Assembly (NCBI RefSeq): GCF_040712315.1
Contig: NC_134013.1
Span: 37,831,501-37,895,500 of the forward strand
Length of the DNA stretch: 64,000 nucleotides
Origin: Castanea sativa
Taxonomy: Eukaryota; Streptophyta; Magnoliopsida; Fagales; Fagaceae
Direction of reading: 5' to 3'
How positions within the stretch are numbered: the stretch's first letter is position 1; each line of letters opens with the position of its first letter. Positions 48,024 to 60,107 of the stretch are shown in pieces. The notes under the pieces were generated by a model, which saw only the letters and a program-made list of their open reading frames with translations, had not been told where the DNA came from and did no database searches. Both the position numbers and the translations under genes were made by a program.

Positions 48024-49780
48024 TCAACCAAGGGGCTTTTCTACCTCAAACTTGATGGAAGGTAACCAAATGGCTTTTCTACTTTGGAACTGGAGCCGTG
48101 GTGACCAAGGGGCTTGTCAACCTCGATTTAAGCTGTGGCGACCAAGGAGCTTGTCAACCTCGATCTTGAAGAAAGGTAACCAAGGGGCGTTTCAACCTCG
48201 AAACTGAAGCTGTGGTGACCAAGGGGCTTATCAACCTCGATCTGAGCTATGGCGACCAAGGGGCTTGTCAACCTCAATCTTGATGAAAGGTCGATTAAAG
48301 GGCTTTTCTACTTTAATCTGGAACTGTGGCAACCAGGGAGCTTTTTGACCTCGATCTGAGTTGTTAAAATGTCAATCAAAGGGCTTTTCTACTTCAATCG
48401 ATGCTGCTGAGATGTTGTTAAGGACATATTTTATGTAGTTGGCTAATCCTTTGACAAAACGCACTTTACTTGTATTTGGATTGATCTAGGATGTGTTTAA
48501 TACTTCAAAGAACATGTTGTTTAAGTCTAGTATTAAAGCCATAAAGATTGGACCAAGAAACAAGTGAAGAAAAGGTGTTTACTCAAGCTGGACACCTGCT
48601 GGACACCTGCGGATAGCTGCTAGACACCTGCTGGACAGCTGCTCGATAGCTGCTTGATAGATAGCAATCTATCGAGGTTTAATGAGGCTCGACAGATGCT
48701 ATCTATCGAGGCTATCTATCGAGGTTACAGAAATCAGAATTTTCAGATCTGATTTTTGGGCTAGGCTTTTGTATTTGTGTAGGGTTTCTTTTCTCACAAC
48801 CCTAGACATATATAAGGCTTATTTTAGAGGCCGTCACATAAGAGAATACAAGGAGAACATATGCAAAAGGTGACTGGAAGCCTTATGCTCTTTAGAAGAA
48901 GCTACTGCGTCTTTGCGCCTTAGGGTTTTGTAACCAAGTGCTTCTTGATCTTCATTGTTGATGAAGTGAAAAACTTTGCAACCAACATCTTCTTCTCTAG
49001 TTGGTGATTGAAGTCGTGTACTAGGATTTGCGCAATTGGTTAGTCACGTACTGGGATTCGTGCATTAAAGAGTGGCATTCATATATTGAAGAGTTCAAAG
49101 GTTCTGAAGCAGTAGAAGGTTTCTACTGTGAGTTCATCTATGGGGATTGTAGAGTCTAGGGACAAAGATTTTGTACTAGATTTAAAACTTCTCTTTACTA
49201 TAGTGGATTGCTTTTCGGGAAGGTTTCCCCCCAGGTTTTTTACTGTGAAACTGGTTGGTTTCATTGGTTTTCCTGGGTCATCATATCTTGTCTTATTTGT
49301 TTTTCCGCTGCACTTAGTTTTGACATGATATTGATGTTTGTTTGTTTTAACAAGTTTTATGCATAATAAATCTAATTAACAACTTGGATTTAAAACTTGT
49401 TAATTCTATCAACCTGGGTCTAAATTTCCCAACAGATGTCGATCAAAGGGTTTTTCTACATCAATCTGGACTGCTAAAATGTCGATCAAAGGGCTTTTCT
49501 ACTTCAATCTGTGCTGTTGAGATGTCGATCAAAGGCATTTTCTACTTCAAACTAGACTGCTGAAATGTCGATCAAATGGCTTTTCTACTTCAATTTGGAC
49601 TTGTTGAAATGTTGATCAAAGGGTTTTTCTACTTCAATCTGGACTGATGAAATGTCAATTAAAGGGTTTTCTACTTTGATCCGGCTTCTGAAATGTTGAT
49701 CAAAGGGCTTTTCTACTTCGATCTGAATTACTAAAATGTCGATCAAAAGGTTTTTCTACTTCAATCTGAGTTGTTGTCTG
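48024..49780. repeat. Minisatellite of about 45-bp units in family D, split by solo LTR C
   Basis: About 17 diverged units with core ACCAAGGGGCTTTTCTACCT (left half) or GATCAAAGGGCTTTTCTACT (right half), at 48024-48415 and 49435-49780. The array lies between the LTR of family D and the B2 insertion, on the 3' side of the element body. Confidence 0.8.
48416..49434 (+). mobile_element. Solo LTR of family C (1019 bp)
   Basis: A perfect 5-bp duplication GATGT (48411-48415, 49435-49439) flanks TGTTAAGGACATATTTT...AATTTCCCAACA. Parts resemble the family B LTR (TTTGACAAAACGCACTTTAC, ACAACCCTAGACATATATAA). It carries a hairpin cluster of CTATCGAGG motifs at 48590-48725. It interrupts the family D minisatellite. 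Strand is taken from the TGTTAAGGACATAT start. Confidence 0.85.
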
Positions 49781-49913
49781 AAATTTGGAACCTGAAACTT
49801 AAGATTTTGAAAGATTGAATTTGAAATTTAGAATGTGGAATTTTAAACTTGGGAATGAAAATTTTGAATGGAAAATTTGGGATTGTTCTTGAAGATTTGT
49901 TCATGGAGATTTG

Positions 49914-52298
49914 TGACAGGCCATGAATGTATTGACCCATTGTGATGAATTAACTAATTAATTAGTCAAGTTAATTAATTAATCCAATTAACATGCAAAA
50001 CACGTGGTAGCACAAACAAATCACCAACTAAGTTAATATGTATCAGAAAATAAAGTTGACACGGTGATTTGTTTACGAATGGGAAAACCTTTAAGGCAAA
50101 AACCCCACCGGGTGATTTTAAGGCCACCACTCTCGATAATCCACTATTATCACAACAAGCGGTTACAAGTAAAGGAATCTCAGTACTTTATACCAACCTA
50201 CAGTTGAATTCTTACCCCAATACACAATTAGACTTCTTCTATAGTGACAATCTCTCCATTTCAATGCACGACTCTAGTACGTGACTAACCAATCGATGCG
50301 CGGATCCCAGTATACGACTTACTCACCAACTTGAGAAAGATGTTGGGTGTAAAGTGTTGAAAATCACGAAGCTCCTTGGTCACAAAACCCAACATCGTAC
50401 AAACGCAGCAGCTTCTTCAAGAGAAAGATGAACTAGGGCAAATTCTGTCTTCGGTCACAATTTGCATGAACAAAACTTTGCCTCACACATGTGCAACCTT
50501 TGACGGTCCTTAAAATAATCCTTAGATATGTTTAGGGTTGTGAGAAAAGAAAGCCTAAGCATGCATACACGGGATTGGTGTGAAATTAGATCTGAAAAAT
50601 TGATTTTCATAATTCTCGATAGATAGATTATCTATCTAGTAGCTATTGAGCATCAACCTAAACTACCTTTTAAACCTCTATAGATGCTATCTGTCGAACT
50701 TTAAAATTCAGTACTTATTCACTTGTTTCTTGGACAGATTTACATGGCTTCAATACTTGGACTTGATGTTGGGGTTTATGCCATAAAATCCAATTTATTG
50801 GCATATAATAAATAAATAATTTATTTAATTATATGAGACTATCTATAAATGAGCTAATGGGACATTATCTTAGTCCATGAGATGCATTGTATGTGATTTA
50901 TGTGATTTAGTCACAGAAGATGTAAATCACAAGTTCCTTGTAGACTCAAAATGTAGTTCGTAGTCGGTAATGAAATTGGGCATTTCATCTGCGAAGACTA
51001 TAACATATCAACTAAGATGATTTGTCTTGATCATGGAAATTGAGATTTTTAGTTGGTAATGTTGATATGTTTTAAGAGTTAAGGCATATTGAATTGGACC
51101 ACTGTGAGATTTATTATTCTCCTAACGACTGTCAAATGAATAATAAATCTCACGACTTCTATTTACATCAACTGTTAATTCTGAGAGAATAATGGACCTG
51201 ATCATGAGATGTAAGTTGCTTTGATATATCAGGAGTGAGATCTATTAGTCACGGTCAAAACCTCAGTATGTTGGGCAGCCGCATTTAGTGTTGATGGAAC
51301 ATATATTCTCAAGATGGAATTCATAATCTCTTAACGGAGATATAAAATAGTCCCTTGAGATAAGTTTAATGGGTTTAGTTATTCAGAGTGTTGGGCATAA
51401 CCACTTTAGTAAGGAGTTACTAAAGTATATATTTATGGAATTGGATTTCATAAATATATGATAAATAACATAAAAGATTAAACCGGGTACTCAAGGATTA
51501 AGATGTAGTAATCTTCAAAGTGGCAGTCTATATTCCTGACTTTGTATTACTACTAATATTTTAATGAAGGGGTTGCATGTATAATTAAGTCTTGGGATAT
51601 AATTTATAGATAAGGCCTAGAGTGCAACTATATTTATATAGTGGTATTAAATATAGTTAATGGTAACTTTGGACTTGTCAAGAGTTGACAGAAAAGCTCA
51701 AGGCCCATTGGAGCTAGTGTTTTATTGGTCCCTTTTGGTCCCACTCCAAGCCACATACTAGAGCCCAATTGGAATGACCCAAAAGACTAGCTCAATTAGA
51801 TAATCAGTTATATACATAGAGAAACATACAGAATTTCATAAGTCCTTTTGATAAGACTTTTCATGAGGGTTTTCATGAAGATCATACAAGAAATGAAATG
51901 GTTTGTATGTGAGTGTTGGACACTCTCTTATTCTCTCCTTGGAAACTGATTGAGAGACCACACATCTTGGGCATCAAGTGGAATTGGAGTGAAGATTAAG
52001 AGTATTCCCAAGTACTTACATTCAGATTGTTTTGAATTTCACCATACCAAGGTACGCTTTCTTGTTCTCAAATTTTGAAACTTACATAGCACATGTTATC
52101 AATTGCGATTGAAGTGGATCCGTTTATTTTCCGTTGCGTATGTTTAGTATGCAATACAAACATGTATTTTCCCAACACTTGAACTCTTGTTCTTTAAAGT
52201 ATTAAACACATTCTAGATTTACACAATTACAAGTAAAATGCGTTTTGTCAAAGGATTAGCTAACTCTAAATGACATATGTTCCTAACATGATTCACTT
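49914..52298 (-). mobile_element. 3' LTR of Copia element B2, split by a family A solo LTR
   Basis: Starts TGACAGGCCATGAATG (the B1 LTR has TGATAGACCAAAAATG) and runs to AACATGATTCAC at about 52298. The outermost roughly 16 bp of the LTR, the polypurine tract and the end of the downstream ORF are deleted. Net length is about 970 bp after removing the nested LTR. Confidence 0.75.
50767..52177 (+). mobile_element. Solo LTR of Copia family A (1411 bp), inside the B2 LTR
   Basis: A perfect 5-bp duplication CTTGA (50762-50766, 52178-52182) flanks TGTTGGGGTTTATGCC...TATTTTCCCAACA. It is the inverse orientation of the other family A LTRs. The B2 LTR reads continuously across the two flanks. Confidence 0.88.
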
Positions 52299-53175
52299 CG
52301 TCTAATGGAAAAAGAAGGAGCGGATGTGGATAGAGCTGAAAAAGTTGGAGGAGTTGCCGTCTCGGTCTGTGGCCACTTCAATCAAAGCTGGGCCTCACTT
52401 CGTCTAACGGTCGCTGCATCTATGGCACGCAAGACGAGGAAGTAGTCCGACTCAGGATATGAGACAAAGAAGTGTCGAATGATTTGTGTGATAGCAGAAG
52501 GAAAGATAAGCTTATCACGAGTCACCATATCCTTCTAGACATCTATAAGGGAAAGTATGAAGTGAGAGGGAAAATCAATGGTAAGCCTCTCAAGGAGGGA
52601 CAAAAAAAATCGGGCACGAGGCTCAATAATCGAATTATAGTGAGACAAGGGATGTGAAACAAATGTCATCACCAAGGGGTGTTTTGACGACCACCCCAAG
52701 AAGAAGGTGTTTTACAAAACAAAGACATGAGCTCGTCTTTAGACACAATCTTAAGATGATCACAGCCGGGGTAGTCAAGATACGCTACCCTCGGTATGTG
52801 TAGCATCTCAGATATAAGATCTGGAGTAACTACAATATGCGTTCGCCGAACGCGAGTGATAAAATAAGGTACAGAATAATCAAATCCGTGCATATTGGAG
52901 TAAAACTCTTGCATGATCATGAAGGGACAAGTGACCGGGATGTCATAGAAGGACTCTAAACTCCTACTGTAGATGATAGTGGGAAGGTTAGTATCGGAAA
53001 AGCCTGATAGGATGACTTGGCGTTCCGAATGAATGCCTCGTCGAGAAAAGTTCTCCGAGAAGTCCTTACGGGCTTTCTCATCACGGAATTGAATGTGAGA
53101 GGGGGTAGAATCAGAAGAGGGTGCCCCAGAATGAAGAGGGTTCTGGGATGGAGTAGATTTGTGTGTAGGTGTCAT
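52299..53175 (-). pseudogene. B2 downstream ORF (retroelement ORF3)
   Basis: ATG 53175 opens 169 intact codons (to 52669): a Pro/Ser-rich start, then FRDEKARKDFSENFSRRGIH, SDTNLPTIIYSRSLESFYDI, EFYSNMHGFDYSVPYFITRV, MLHIPRVAYLDYPGCDHLKI and SKDELMSLFCKTPSSWGGR. A frameshift follows. The remaining homology to B1 (LSHYNSIIEP, TIDFPSHFILSL) continues to about 52299, where the 3' end is deleted. This copy is the better preserved of the two. No membrane segment or catalytic motif is apparent; it resembles the putative plant transposon protein domain recalled as PF20167. Confidence 0.6.
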
Positions 53176-53185
53176 AGAGCAACTA

Positions 53186-53189
<4 letters not shown>

Positions 53190-53236
<47 letters not shown>
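53190..53236. repeat. (GA)n microsatellite in B2
   Basis: About 23 GA units just upstream of the B2 downstream ORF on the minus strand, homologous to 34931-34992. Confidence 0.9.
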
Positions 53237-53238
<2 letters not shown>

Positions 53239-53749
53239 CAGAAAAACACCAAACATAATTAATGTCAAAAAGATAGAAAAGAAGGTATGTATGCATGAAG
53301 AATGCATGACCATGTGACATGCAACAATAAAAATGTCATGGGCTCAGCCCAATCCAAACCAACCAACACACATGCTTTCAACATAATGAACACACATCTA
53401 TAATGCATGAAACATTGTTAAAATGCAAATGTGATACAATACATGAACTTTTTAAGATCATTTGAACAAAACCTATACCAAAAATTTTGCAAAAACCTCA
53501 TTAATTTTGAAAAATCCCAAAATCTTTCAAAAACCCTAAAAGTTAGGTCAAAAGAGATGAAATGCATGATTAAATGAGAGAAATAGAATCATACCAGAGG
53601 AAGAAAATGATCTTCAGGTCGAAGATTGAGTGGGGAAGAGGTTTAGAGTGAGAGAAGGGTGTTTAGGAAGGTGAGAAATCAAAAAGAGTCGAGAGAGATC
53701 GAGAAAAATGAGTGCGGAATCACGCTGAAGCTCTATATAAAAATCCACG

Positions 53750-54030
53750 ATACTCAATGGATTGAGAGGTATAAAAAGGTGTCGAGATTTAAATTTTGAC
53801 AGATAGAGCTATCGAGAAGCTATCGAGAGGTGTCCATAGCAAAGTGACCTCGATGGATCGAGAAGCTATCGAGCATACAAAAACTTTCTCGATGGATCGA
53901 GAAGCTGTTGAGAAGCTATCGAGAAAAATTTTCAAAAACTTTGATGAATTGAAATTGCAATAATAGCTATCGAGAAAGGAAGCTCAAGAGGCTCGATAGG
54001 TAGCCTAGCTGTCGAGAGGTGTCTAGTTGC
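53750..54030. repeat. Cluster of CTCGATAG/CTATCGAG motifs in B2 spacer
   Basis: Same position and composition as in B1: GAGAAGCTATCGAGA repeats, CTCGATGGATCGAGAAGCTA, GCTGTCGAGAGGTGTC. Confidence 0.7.
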
Positions 54031-54178
54031 TGTCGAGATTGCTCAAAAACAGTTTTTGAAGAAGAGAAAATCACAGATATGAATGCAATCATGCATGCTA
54101 CTTAACCAAAGATCCAAACAACATTTTAAACTCTCAAAATCATCTCTCAACAAGAAAAATGTTAGGCATATGGATCCA

Positions 54179-54206
54179 AAACACACACACACACACACAC
54201 ACACAA
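54179..54206. repeat. (CA)n microsatellite in B2 spacer
   Basis: CA run in the same element context as 35885-35923. Confidence 0.9.
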
Positions 54207-55093
54207 ACACTAAACAAGTCTAACTAATTTTATATTTAAAAAACAAGTCAAGACAGTTTAGTGAGCATACATTAACACATGTATTCCTTGTGATGGCCAA
54301 ATCACATTGTACCTGCACATGTATCAAAAGTAGTAAAGAATATTGCGTGTTGTGTGTGAAAAACATTGCAAGATTGAAAAAGTGTCAACATGTTATGACG
54401 AATTGAGATATGAGAAAATCATTTTAACTCACACACAATCATAACTGCTTGATGGAGATTATTACCTTCGAGGTACATCCTATAACTCCCGCATCTCCTA
54501 GAAAACACACTTGCAATCATATATAAAGCATTTTGATTCTTTTTACTTTTATTTTCTTTGCATATTTTCTTTTGTTAAGCATATTATGCATGGGCATCTA
54601 AGAGAGAGAAAAGAAATACCCAGTGATGTTAAGCTTTTGACATAGAACTTTTGCTATGCCGAAGCATACCGAAGTCATTTCATGATTGGCAGCCAACAGT
54701 GGTGAGATGCTTATTTATGCATTTTTCTTAGAATTTTCTAGTTCTTTCCGTCAAAAAGAGTGATATGAGTGCTAAGTACAAGAGATTACTTAATCTTACT
54801 CATCAAAAACACGAGCCACAAAGCTCACTTGCTTAGTTGTGCATAGAGATGCTCATCTAAGTTACAAACGATACAAAGTTTAGAAAACTTTGTTTCAATG
54901 GCCATCCAGGGTACACAATTACCAATGTACATAAACACACACTATTTTTGTATTTTTTTTATTTTTCAAATATTTTGATTTTTTTAAAAACGAAATAAAG
55001 CAAAACTGAAAACAAACAAACAAAAACATGTTAAACGGAGCAAAATATAGAACTAGATGCCTATGCATGAGGAAGGAGGAGGAGAAGAGAAGA

Positions 55094-57331
55094 TCAATCC
55101 ATGGAGATAACACTGATGTTTTGACAAAGGAATTCAAACCGTTTGCTATCAAAAGGTTTGGTGAACAAATCAAGAGTGAATGAACTCAAGAGTGAGGGTA
55201 CCATCTTCAACAAGCTCACAAATGAAGTGATGTCAAATCTCTATGTGTTTAATTCAAGAATGTTGAACAAGATTTTTAGTGATGTTGATGGCACTGGTAT
55301 TGTCACAATAGATAGTAAGGTGTTCTAGACGAATACCATAATCAAGGAGGAGTTTTTTAATCCATAGAAGTTGGGTGCAATAGCTTCTGGCAGCAATATA
55401 TTCAACCTCTACAGTAGATAATGAGATGAAATTTTACTTTTTGCTCATCCAGGAGACAAGATAATTACCCATATAAAAATAACCCCCTGAAGTACTCTTT
55501 CTATCATCAGCATTCCCAGCTGAGTCAGCATCAGAATACCCAGCTAAGACATCATTTGTGTCCTTGTTGTACCATACACCAAAATCGGCAGTGGTTTTAA
55601 CATACTTTATGATTCTTTTCAAAGCAATTATATGGGATTTTTGGGATTCGCCTGATATCTAGCACACACTCCCACACTGTAACTAATGCCAGGTCTACTA
55701 GTAGCAAGGTAAAGAAGACTACCTATCATGCTTCTATAGAGAGACGGATCAACACTTTTTCCCAACAAATCAATAGTGAGTTTAACATTTGGGCTCATAG
55801 GGTTCTAATAGAACTAGCAGATTTCAAACCAAACTTTTTCACAAGATTTTTAGAATATTTAGATTGGGATATGAATATACCTGACTCTTGCTAACGGATC
55901 TGCAACCCATGGAAGTGATTCAACTCTCTAATCATGCTTATCTTGAATTCGGCCTACATGAGTTTGGAGAACCTATGAGCAAGTCTATCCTTTGTCGATC
56001 CAAAGATGATATCATCAACATAGACTTGAGCAACTATTAGCTTGCCGCTTCCCTTTTGATGAAAATAGTTTAATAAGCTTTTCCTCTTGTGAACCCATGT
56101 GACGCCAAGCTCTAAGGGCTTGCTTTAAACCATAGAGTGCCTTCTTGAGGTACAACATGTGATTCGGAATATCCACTCCTTCCATTGGAGCAAATGTCTC
56201 ATCATAGTTCACTCCTTCCATTTGAGAGTATCCTTGAGCCACAAGACGAGCCTTGTTGTAGATCACATTACCCACCTTATCAGTTTTATTGCGGAATATC
56301 CATTTTGTGCCAATGATGTGCTCACCTTCGGGTCTAGGTACTAGAGTCCAGACATCGTTTCTTTGAAACTGAAGCAGTTCATCATACATAGCCTCAACCC
56401 AACTTTCATCCTAAAAAGCTTCCTCAACCTTGGTGGGTTCAACTTGCGACAAATAACAATAATATGACACAAAGTTAGCAACATATTTATCTACTGTATG
56501 CTTCCTTAGTGTAAGTTCATTCATGTTTCCTAGAATAACTTCAGGAGGATAACTTAACTTAATTCTGAAGGAGGGTCCTTTCTCTTTATGAGATTCAGAA
56601 TCAGGTGAGGTAGATATATTTGCTGAACCTTCTATAACTTTTGGAGTGCCGGGAGTACTTGGAGATGTGAGCTCTTGATCAACAATTTCTTGAACATCCT
56701 TTGGTTCGGAGGAAGAATTTCTTAGGGGATTTCCTCTCTAATTTTCTCAAAATTGGACTCTAAAGCTTCATCGATAACAACATTGACAGTTTCCATCACC
56801 TTTTTAGGTCTCTTGTTGTATACGCGATAAGCCTTACTAGTAGAGGAGTATCCCAAGAATATTCCTTCATCGCTTCAGGAGTCAAATTTTTCCACATTCT
56901 CTCTATCCTTGAGAATGAATCAAGTGCTTCCAAAGATTCTGAAATACTTAACATTCGGCTTCCTTCCCTTCCATAGCTCATAGGGAGTCTTCTTGGTACC
57001 GGGTCTAAAATACACCCTGTTAACCATATGACACACAGTGTTGACAGCTTCTCCCCACAAGTTTCTAGCCACATCCTTGTTGTGGAACATGGCTCTAGCC
57101 ATCTCCTGAATAACCTTGTTCTTTCTTTCTACTACACCATTTTGCTGAGGAGTAATAGGAGTAGAGAATTCTTGAGATATACCTGATCTAGTGCAAAAAG
57201 ATTCCATGTACGAGTTTTCAAATTCTTTACCGTGATCACTTCGAATTCGATCAATCTTTAAGCTCTTCTCATTTTGCAATCTTGTGTACAAGGCTTCAAT
57301 GTGCTCAGGAGCATTTGACTTGGAATTTGTC
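55094..57331 (-). pseudogene. B2 pol: integrase, reverse transcriptase and RNase H remains
   Basis: The minus strand shows the integrase core (IRSDHGKEFENSYMESFCTR, ITPQQNGVVERKNKVIQEMA), with the second Asp and the Glu of the D,D35E triad. Then come RT sequence (NDVWTLVPRPEGEHIIGTKW, IYNKARLVAQGYSQMEGVNY, KKALYGLKQALRAW), YVDDIIFGST near 56010, and the RNase H end FTKPFDSKRFEFL near 55130. Stops and frameshifts are spread throughout. Between FAPM and EGVDIPNHM about 40 expected codons are missing, including the block with the first RT catalytic Asp. The order integrase before RT is the Ty1/copia order. N-terminal integrase, protease and gag are deleted. Confidence 0.8.
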
Positions 57332-57374
57332 TAAATGACATATGTTCATAACATGATTCACATATGTCGTAACA
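57332..57374 (-). mobile_element. 43-bp remnant of the B2 5' LTR
   Basis: CTAAATGACATATGTTCATAACATGATTCAC... ends CGTAACA at 57374. The variant AACATGATTCAC matches the B2 3' LTR near 52290 rather than B1, which supports both ends belonging to one element. Confidence 0.7.
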
Positions 57375-58696
57375 ATTTGTCTTGTGAAGATTTGTTCAGG
57401 CGATTTGTTCAGGAGATTTGTCATTTGAAGATTTGTTCAGGAGATCTATCCTTTGAAGATTTGTTTAGGAGATTTGTCCTTTGTAGATTTGTTTAGGAGG
57501 TTTATCTTGTTGAAAAGTATTTTAGGAGATTTATCCCTTGAAATTTTGTTTGGAGATTTTTCCATTGAAAATTGAAGTTTAGGATAATTTTCCTCTTTTA
57601 ATTTCCTACAAGAAAAACAAGAGTTGATTTCTAGTCAATTAATTTGTATAACTCATGAGCTACCACTCTTTTTGATCTTTTCATTTGATGACTTTGATAT
57701 GTATGAACTTATTCTTTTAAGAGCTTGATTCAGAAAAGTTTAGAGTATACCTGATGAAGTTTTGTGGTGCGAAGGTTTGAATTTACCTGACAGATTTTGA
57801 CATGGGTGATCTTACTTAAATTAGGCATAGCTGAATGCCCCTAATCTGCAAATTAAAGCATGATTTTGAAAACCTTGACTTTTGAGGAATAATGATTTCC
57901 TTTTTTTCAAAATGGATGAGGCATAACCAAATGCCCCAAGTTTAGAAATGGATGCATGAATTTTGGAAATCTTGATTTTGATTTTGATTATTAAAAGATG
58001 ATGATGATGATCTCTCTCTTTTTTTAAAATGAATGAGGGATGGTCAAATGCCCCAAGTTTGCGAATTGATGCATGATTTTTGAAAACCTTGATATTTGAG
58101 AAAAAGATGACTTTTTTTTTTTTTTTTCAAAATGGATGAGGCATGGTCTAATGCCCCTAGTTTAGAAACGGATTCATGATTTTTGGAAATCTTGATATTT
58201 GAGGAAAAGATGATTTCTTTTTTTTCAAAATGGATGAGGCATGGTCGAATGCTCCTAGTTCAACAATCAATGTGAATTTTGAAAAATCTTATTGTGTAGG
58301 GACTTCAATAAAGCAAAATTTGAGTAAAACAAGATCAAAATCACAAAATTGGACAAAATAAGGACTGCTAGGAGGATGAGCCAATGGGCTCTATTGGAGT
58401 GTCGATTGGCACATCTAAACTAAAGATTGATGGTAATTGTTGAGTAAATGAAAGATCCATGTCCACCTCTTGCAAAAGATTTTTTTCCATGAGCTTGTTA
58501 GTAATTAGTTATTATAAAAATGTTTTGGGCCAATGCCCCTAGTTTAGACATGCTTGCACAGAAAATTGATGATATGCTTAATGCGAAACAGATGCTTCTA
58601 GCCTAAATTCACACAAAAAAAAAAGTTTTGATTTTGAGCCTTTGAAAAAATGTTTTTTGAGTGATTGTGACCGGACCTTTTGAAAAGGCTGCCTAC
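57375..58696 (-). mobile_element. Family D internal sequence with tandem repeats
   Basis: Continuation of 49435-49913 after the B2 insertion. It holds about five 39-bp units (GAAGATTTGTTCAGGAGATT) at 57380-57560 and a second array at 57824-58300. It ends at GGCTGCCTACG, where a family A LTR follows. Confidence 0.6.
57824..58300. repeat. Tandem array of 95-117-bp units in family D
   Basis: Four and a half units, each running GGCATGGTC.AATGCCCC.AGTTT...GCATGATTTT..GAAA.CTTGAT...TCAAAATGGATGA. Length varies through T and GAT runs. Confidence 0.85.
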
Positions 58697-60107
58697 GTGT
58701 TGGAAAATTTGGTTTTGTATCTCATACAAAACACACAGCGGAAGCAACAAACATGGATCTATTTCATTCATGATTGATAACATCACTATGTAAATTTCAG
58801 AATTTAAGAAGAAGCTAGCATACCATGGTGTGGTGAAATTCAAAACAAAAGATTAAAAGTACTTGGGAACACTTTTAATCTTCACTCCAATTCCACTTTA
58901 CACCCAAGAAGTGTGGTTTCTAAATCAGTTTTCAAGGGAGAATAATAGAGTGGCTTCACTCACACGTACGCACCATTTCACAATGATGTCTCTCTTTTTC
59001 TAATAAAAAATTCTGTATGTTTCTTCTTTTGTATCTAACTGATTATCTAATTGGGCTGGCCTATTGGGCTTTTCCAATAGGGCTTTAGTGTGTGGCTTGG
59101 AGTGGGACCAAAATGGACCAATAAGACACTAGCTCTAATGGGCCTTGGGCTTTTCTGTTAATTCTTGACAAGTCCAAAGTTACCATTAATTATATTTAAT
59201 ACCACTATATAAATATAATTGCACTCTAGGCCTTATTAATAAATTATATCCTAAAACTTTCTTATACATGCTACCCATTCATAAAATATTTGTAGTAATA
59301 CAAAGTCATGAATGTAGATTGCCACTTTGAAGATTACTACATCTTAATCCTTGAGTACCCGGTCTAATCCTTTAAGTTATTCATCATATATTTATGAAAT
59401 CTAATTTCATAAATATATACTTTAGTATCTCCTTACTAAAGTGGTTAGGCCTAACACTCTGAATAACCAAACCCATTAAACTTATCTCAAGGGAATATTT
59501 TATATCTCCGTTAAGAGATTATGAATTCCATCTTGAGAATGTATGTTCCATCAACACTAAATGTGGTTGCCCAACACACTGAGGTCTTGATCATGACTTT
59601 AGATCTCACTCTTGATATATCAAAGCAACCTACACCTCATGATTAGGTCCATTATTCTCTCAGGATTAAAAGTTCATGCAAATAGAAGCCGTGAGATTTA
59701 TTATCCATTTGACAGTCGTTAGGAGAATAATAAATCTCACAGTGGTCCAGTTCAATATTTCTTAACTTTTAAAACATATCAACATACCAACTAGAAGTCT
59801 CCACTTCCATGATCAAGACAAATCATCTTAGTTGATATGTTATAGTCTTCGCAGATGAAATGCCCAATTTCATCACCGACTACGAATTATAATTATGAGT
59901 TTACAAAGAACTTGTGATTTATATCTTCTGTGACTTTTCACATAAATCACATACTATGCACCTCATGGACTATATGATAATGTCCAAATATTCATGTTAC
60001 CATTCTTTTAGATAATAATAAAACAACTTTATTAATCATAACATTAAGTCATACATAATGTCATACATAGCATCATACAATAGGATTTAAGGGCATACAT
60101 CCTAACA
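58697..60107 (-). mobile_element. 3' LTR of a Copia family A element (1411 bp)
   Basis: TGTTGGAAAATTTGG...CATCCTAACA. Unlike the solo copies, the right side continues directly into a polypurine tract (minus strand GGGCAAGTGGGAGAT) and coding remains, which fixes family A as Copia and this LTR as the 3' one of a minus-strand element. Confidence 0.8.

Larger units (their letters stand above)
49914..57374 (-). mobile_element. SIRE-like Copia element B2 with pol, inserted in family D
   Basis: A perfect 5-bp duplication ATTTG (49909-49913, 57375-57379) flanks the element, and the family D minisatellite continues on both sides. Minus-strand order: a 43-bp remnant of the 5' LTR (57374-57332), decayed integrase, RT and RNase H (to 55094), spacer with a CA run, GA run, downstream ORF, 3' LTR. 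Most of the 5' LTR, gag and protease are gone in one internal deletion with a junction near 57331. Confidence 0.82.

Noticed and set aside
47971..49780. Repeats resembling a CRISPR array
   Set aside because: Units are contiguous diverged tandem repeats without unique spacers, in a plant retroelement; not CRISPR.
52669..53313. Longer version of the B2 downstream ORF starting at 53313, with a Leu/Ser-rich leader
   Set aside because: The extra residues come from translating the GA microsatellite; the conserved protein begins at the ATG at 53175, which aligns with the B1 start.
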